Origin: DASSUW01 sp963844205
Lineage (GTDB): Bacteria; Actinomycetota; Thermoleophilia; Solirubrobacterales; Solirubrobacteraceae
Direction: 5' to 3'
Assembly: GCA_963844205.1 (NCBI GenBank)
Contig: CAWJNK010000014.1
Location: 1,488,001-1,552,000 of the forward strand
DNA length: 64,000 nucleotides
Every line of letters begins with the position of its first letter. Position 1 is the stretch's first letter. The notes below the pieces were generated by a model. That model was given only the letters and a program-made list of their open reading frames with translations, was not told the DNA's origin and ran no database searches. A program made the position numbers and the translations under genes. Positions 61,236-64,000 of the stretch are shown here, one piece after another.

Positions 61236-63079
61236 GCCACCTCCAGCTTCGGGAAGCGACCGCCGGTTGAGCGCAGGGTCCCGGCCGCGATCAGGGCGTC
61301 GACCCGCGCGAGGACGGCCGCCGACGTCAGGTGCGACCACGCGCCGTAGTGCGGCAGCCCGTCGTAGGAGTACTTCTGCACGACCTTGGAGCGCCCGCCG
61401 CGCAGGATCTCGACCGCGCGGGTGCGGCCGACCTCGGGCTGGGCGGAGGCCACGACGTCGAGGATCGCCTCGTCGAGCTCGCCACCGCCCGCCGGGCGAT
61501 GCGCGAGCTGCGCCGGCCTCGGCGTGGTGGTCCGGCGCGGCGGCGGGGGTGGCACCGGAGCGAGGCCGGGGTCGCAGACGTCGCAGCACGGACCGCCGGG
61601 CGCCGGCGCCGAGCGGTCGCCGAAGTGGCGCAGGATCCCCTCGCGCCGGCACTTCTCCCCTTCGACCCACGCCCAGACGGCGCGGTACTGCCGCCAGCGC
61701 ACGCGCGTGCCCTCCTTCGCCGACGTGCGGCACAGTGCCTGCGCGCGGCCGTCCCAGACACCGACGAGCCGTCCGGCGATGCGGTCGGGCGCCGAGGGCG
61801 TGGGCTGGACGACGCCCGCCTGCGCGAGGTGGCCCACGATCGCCCGCAGGACTTCCTCGTCGTCGCCCAACCCTTGAGTGGGGAGGTCGTAGCGGCCGTC
61901 GTGGGCGGCGGCGACGATCCGGCGGGCGACCGCGTTCAGCGCTTCGGCGCCGACCGTCGAGCGCTCGATGAAGAAGACGTGCAGGCCCTTGTCCTTGCCG
62001 GTGGCGTATAGGAGGCAGCGGGCCGGGCGGCCGTCGCGGCCCGCGCGGCCGGCCTCCTGGTAGTAGGCCTCGATCGAGCTCGGCACGCTCTCGTGGCAGA
62101 CGGTCCTGACATCCGCCTTGTCGACGCCCATGCCGAACGCGTTGGTGGCGACCACGACCGGGACCTCGCCGGCCATGAACCGCCGCTGGGCCTCGGCGCG
62201 GGCGTCGCGCGGGAGGCCGGCGTGGTAGGCGATCGCCTCCACCCCGAGGGCGGACTGAAGCCGCGCGGCGAGCCGCTCGCAGTCCGCCCGCGTGCCGGCG
62301 TAGACGATCCCGGGCAGGGCCCCCGGCTCGCCGAGCGCCGCCGCGATCCCGCGGTGGACCGCCTGCTTGTTCGCGCACCGCACGACGGCGAACGAGAGGT
62401 TCGGGCGGTCGAAGCCCGTCGCCACCCGGACCGGCTCATGGAGCCCGAGGCGGGCGACGATGTCCGCCGCCACCTGGGGCGTCGCCGTCGCGGTCGAGGC
62501 CAGGATGGCCCGCGCGCCGAGCCAGCGCGCGGCGTCGGCCAGCCGGAAGTAGTCGGGCCGGAAGTCGTGCCCCCACTGCGAGACGCAGTGCGCCTCGTCG
62601 ACGACGAAGAGCCCGATCCGGGCGCGGCGGATCCGCTCCAGGAAGCCCGGCGACGCGAACCGCTCCGGAGCGACGTACAGCAGCCGCAGCTCGCCCGCCG
62701 CGGCCCGCTCGATCACGCGCCGGTTGGCCGCGGCGTCCTTCTGCGCGTTCACGAGGCCGACGTGGCCGGGCGCGACCCGCTCCAGCGCCTCCACCTGGTC
62801 CTGCATCAGGGAGACGAGCGGCGAGACCACCAGCGTGAGGTCGGCCCGCATGAGCGCCGGCAGCTGGTAGCACAGCGACTTGCCGGAGCCGGTCGGCATG
62901 ACCACGAGGACGTCACGGCCGGCCACGGCGGCGTCGACCGCCTCGCGCTGCCCCGGCCGGAACGCCGGGAAGCCGAACAGCTCCCGCAGCGCGCCCTCGG
63001 GATCGCGCGACCGCGCGACCGGCTCGGGCGGCGGCGGCCCCAGCCCCGGCAGGGCGACGTTCTCGAGCGCGACCGACAT
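61232..63079 (-). CDS. recQ: RecQ-family DNA helicase
   Basis: A 3'-5' helicase of 615 residues. Walker A is VVMPTGSGKSLCYQLPALMR, and the DEAH box is VVDEAHCVSQWGHDFRPDY. Motif V reads NAFGMGVDKADVRTVCHESV and motif VI YYQEAGRAGRDGRPARCLL. A zinc-binding part follows (CRREGILRHFGD and CCDVCDPG) with a C-terminal winged-helix-like region (SKVVQKYSYDGLPHYGAWSH). No HRDC domain is evident. The ATGA overlap with purN places recQ first in a recQ-purN-purH operon, an unusual arrangement for this helicase. Confidence 0.93.
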   Translation of the reverse strand: MSVALENVALPGLGPPPPEPVARSRDPEGALRELFGFPAFRPGQREAVDAAVAGRDVLVVMPTGSGKSLCYQLPALMRADLTLVVSPLVSLMQDQVEALERVAPGHVGLVNAQKDAAANRRVIERAAAGELRLLYVAPERFASPGFLERIRRARIGLFVVDEAHCVSQWGHDFRPDYFRLADAARWLGARAILASTATATPQVAADIVARLGLHEPVRVATGFDRPNLSFAVVRCANKQAVHRGIAAALGEPGALPGIVYAGTRADCERLAARLQSALGVEAIAYHAGLPRDARAEAQRRFMAGEVPVVVATNAFGMGVDKADVRTVCHESVPSSIEAYYQEAGRAGRDGRPARCLLYATGKDKGLHVFFIERSTVGAEALNAVARRIVAAAHDGRYDLPTQGLGDDEEVLRAIVGHLAQAGVVQPTPSAPDRIAGRLVGVWDGRAQALCRTSAKEGTRVRWRQYRAVWAWVEGEKCRREGILRHFGDRSAPAPGGPCCDVCDPGLAPVPPPPPRRTTTPRPAQLAHRPAGGGELDEAILDVVASAQPEVGRTRAVEILRGGRSKVVQKYSYDGLPHYGAWSHLTSAAVLARVDALIAAGTLRSTGGRFPKLEVA

Positions 63080-63228
63080 GGACGGGCGACCATACCGCCG
63101 GCTCCGGAGGGCAAAGGGGTGTTGCGCGGGTTTGTCGCGAAGTCGTGACGGAGTCGTGACTCGATCCGCCGGTCGTTCGGCGCGACAAGCCGAGCAAATG
63201 GTGATAGGTGTTACCGCGCAGGCCGCAG

Positions 63229-64000
63229 ATGCTGGTTCGGAGACCGAAACCGACCGACCGCCGCGAGCGCGAAGCGCTCGAAGGCACGGCGCGGCCGCCG
63301 GTGCCCGGTCGACGGCCGGACGCTGCGGCCGTGGTTGCGCTGCAGCGGTCGGCGGGCAACGCTGCGGTCGCCCGGATGCTTTCGGGCCCGGCGCTGCAGC
63401 GCTCGCCGAGTACGTGGAAGACGGCGACGACGGAGATCGTGAAGCTCAAGACGGGGTGGACCCTGACCTCGCTCTGGCCGCCGGTGGTCGACCGGGTGAA
63501 GGAGTATGGGCAGCTCCGCGACGAGGACGTCAAAGCGCGCACGGCCACGCTGACCGCCCTCGAAATCGCCATCCAGGCCTGGCAGGAGCACCAGAAGACC
63601 AACCGCTGGCTCTCGGATCTGGACAAGGAGAAGCACGCGGCCGTCAAGGTGCTCGCGAAGCTGATCGCGGACGAGCGCCCCCACTTGCAGCCGCGGCCCG
63701 CGGCGGCACCGGTCCCGGCGCACGCACCGACCACTGCGTTCCAGCCGGTTCGCCCAAGGCCGACCGTCCGGATCGCGGCGCCGCCGCTCCCGACCCCGTC
63801 CTTCCCGCAGACGGTGAAGGCCACGGAGGGCAAGCCCTCGTCGCTCGAGGACATCTTCGAGCTGGAGATCGACCCCGTCCCGGAGGAGACGGATGAGCCG
63901 AAGGACGAGGCGCGGTCCGAGGAGTTCGTCTACGAAGAGGACCCGCTGCCGAAGCGCCACAAGGACGACCCGAGGTTCCCTGCCACGGTCCATCTGCGGG
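63229..64000 (+). CDS. LQR-motif protein, N-terminal part cut by window edge
   Basis: About 257 codons are visible and run off the right end. ATG at 63229 opens MLVRRPKPTDRREREALEGT. Near residue 40 is VALQRSAGNAAVARMLSG, a near match to the N-terminal motif of the 612-aa protein at 30.9 kb, and the tandem LQRSP follows. A helical region (VVDRVKEYGQLRDEDVKART) precedes a proline-rich linker and an acidic part with EDIFELEIDPVPEETDEP. No signal peptide is present. I do not recognise the downstream domain. Such motifs occur in actinobacterial effector-like proteins, so a similar role is inferred. It is divergent from recQ by 149 bp. Confidence 0.6.
   Translation, partial: MLVRRPKPTDRREREALEGTARPPVPGRRPDAAAVVALQRSAGNAAVARMLSGPALQRSPSTWKTATTEIVKLKTGWTLTSLWPPVVDRVKEYGQLRDEDVKARTATLTALEIAIQAWQEHQKTNRWLSDLDKEKHAAVKVLAKLIADERPHLQPRPAAAPVPAHAPTTAFQPVRPRPTVRIAAPPLPTPSFPQTVKATEGKPSSLEDIFELEIDPVPEETDEPKDEARSEEFVYEEDPLPKRHKDDPRFPATVHLR

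Overview
This 64-kb window comes from a high-GC actinobacterium. The gene families (delta-60 repeat and SBBP propeller proteins, BTAD regulators fused to solute-binding domains, MMPL transporters, DUF4389 and DUF6220 membrane proteins, an ECF41 sigma factor) fit Thermoleophilia/Solirubrobacterales best, but that placement is inferred without a marker gene.

Layout. (1) 1-10.7 kb is an accessory region ending beside tRNA-Asp. It holds the end of a decayed IS21-type element, an IS256-family element with 11-bp terminal repeats, and two divergent defence-type operons only 41 bp apart. Leftward are two unknown genes, an OLD-family ATPase/TOPRIM nuclease (GajA-like) and a UvrD-like helicase (GajB-like). 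Rightward are a 70-aa protein, a DprA-like protein and a ComF-like phosphoribosyltransferase, resembling ShosTA/DprA-PRTase systems. (2) 10.7-32.7 kb is mostly ordinary chromosome: an RTX-repeat protein, two MMPL transporters, a phosphofructokinase with PPi-type residues, PlsC, an ATP-dependent DNA ligase, a FAD oxidoreductase, a two-component system, and an ECF41 sigma factor divergent from a COE-type oxidoreductase. It ends with a 612-aa nucleotidyltransferase-like protein carrying an N-terminal LQR..GNRAV motif. (3) 32.75-55.44 kb looks like a 22.7-kb integrative element in tRNA-Val. A 44-bp copy of the tRNA 3' half flanks it, and integrase and excisionase genes sit at its left end. Cargo: an ECF-like sigma factor, an ArdC-like remnant, a haloperoxidase-like protein, a 1,104-aa BTAD-propeller-solute-binding fusion, and a fructan module of GH32 fructosidase, LacI repressor, ribose/fructose-type ABC importer, AroE-like dehydrogenase and PfkB kinase. 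Its right end is full of broken genes. (4) 55.4-64 kb is chromosomal: tRNA-Val, tRNA-Glu and tRNA-Lys, an SDR, a TVP38 protein, a TetR regulator, and a recQ-purN-purH group. At the edge is the start of a second protein with the LQR..GN..AV motif.

How the genes work together. In the fructan module a secreted GH32 enzyme would release fructose, the ABC importer would take it up, and PfkB would phosphorylate it. LacI-type palindromes close to AGAACGTTTTCT lie before both the GH32 gene and the importer genes, so one regulon is likely. The defence region pairs two toxin-like modules with independent partners.

Caveat on reading frames. Many genes at 1-7 kb, 30 kb, 43 kb and 52-57 kb are interrupted by one-base shifts, while 11-29 kb is clean. 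Genes with one shift and otherwise intact motifs are typed CDS and marked frameshifted; heavily damaged ones are typed pseudogene. Sequence alone cannot separate true decay from assembly error.
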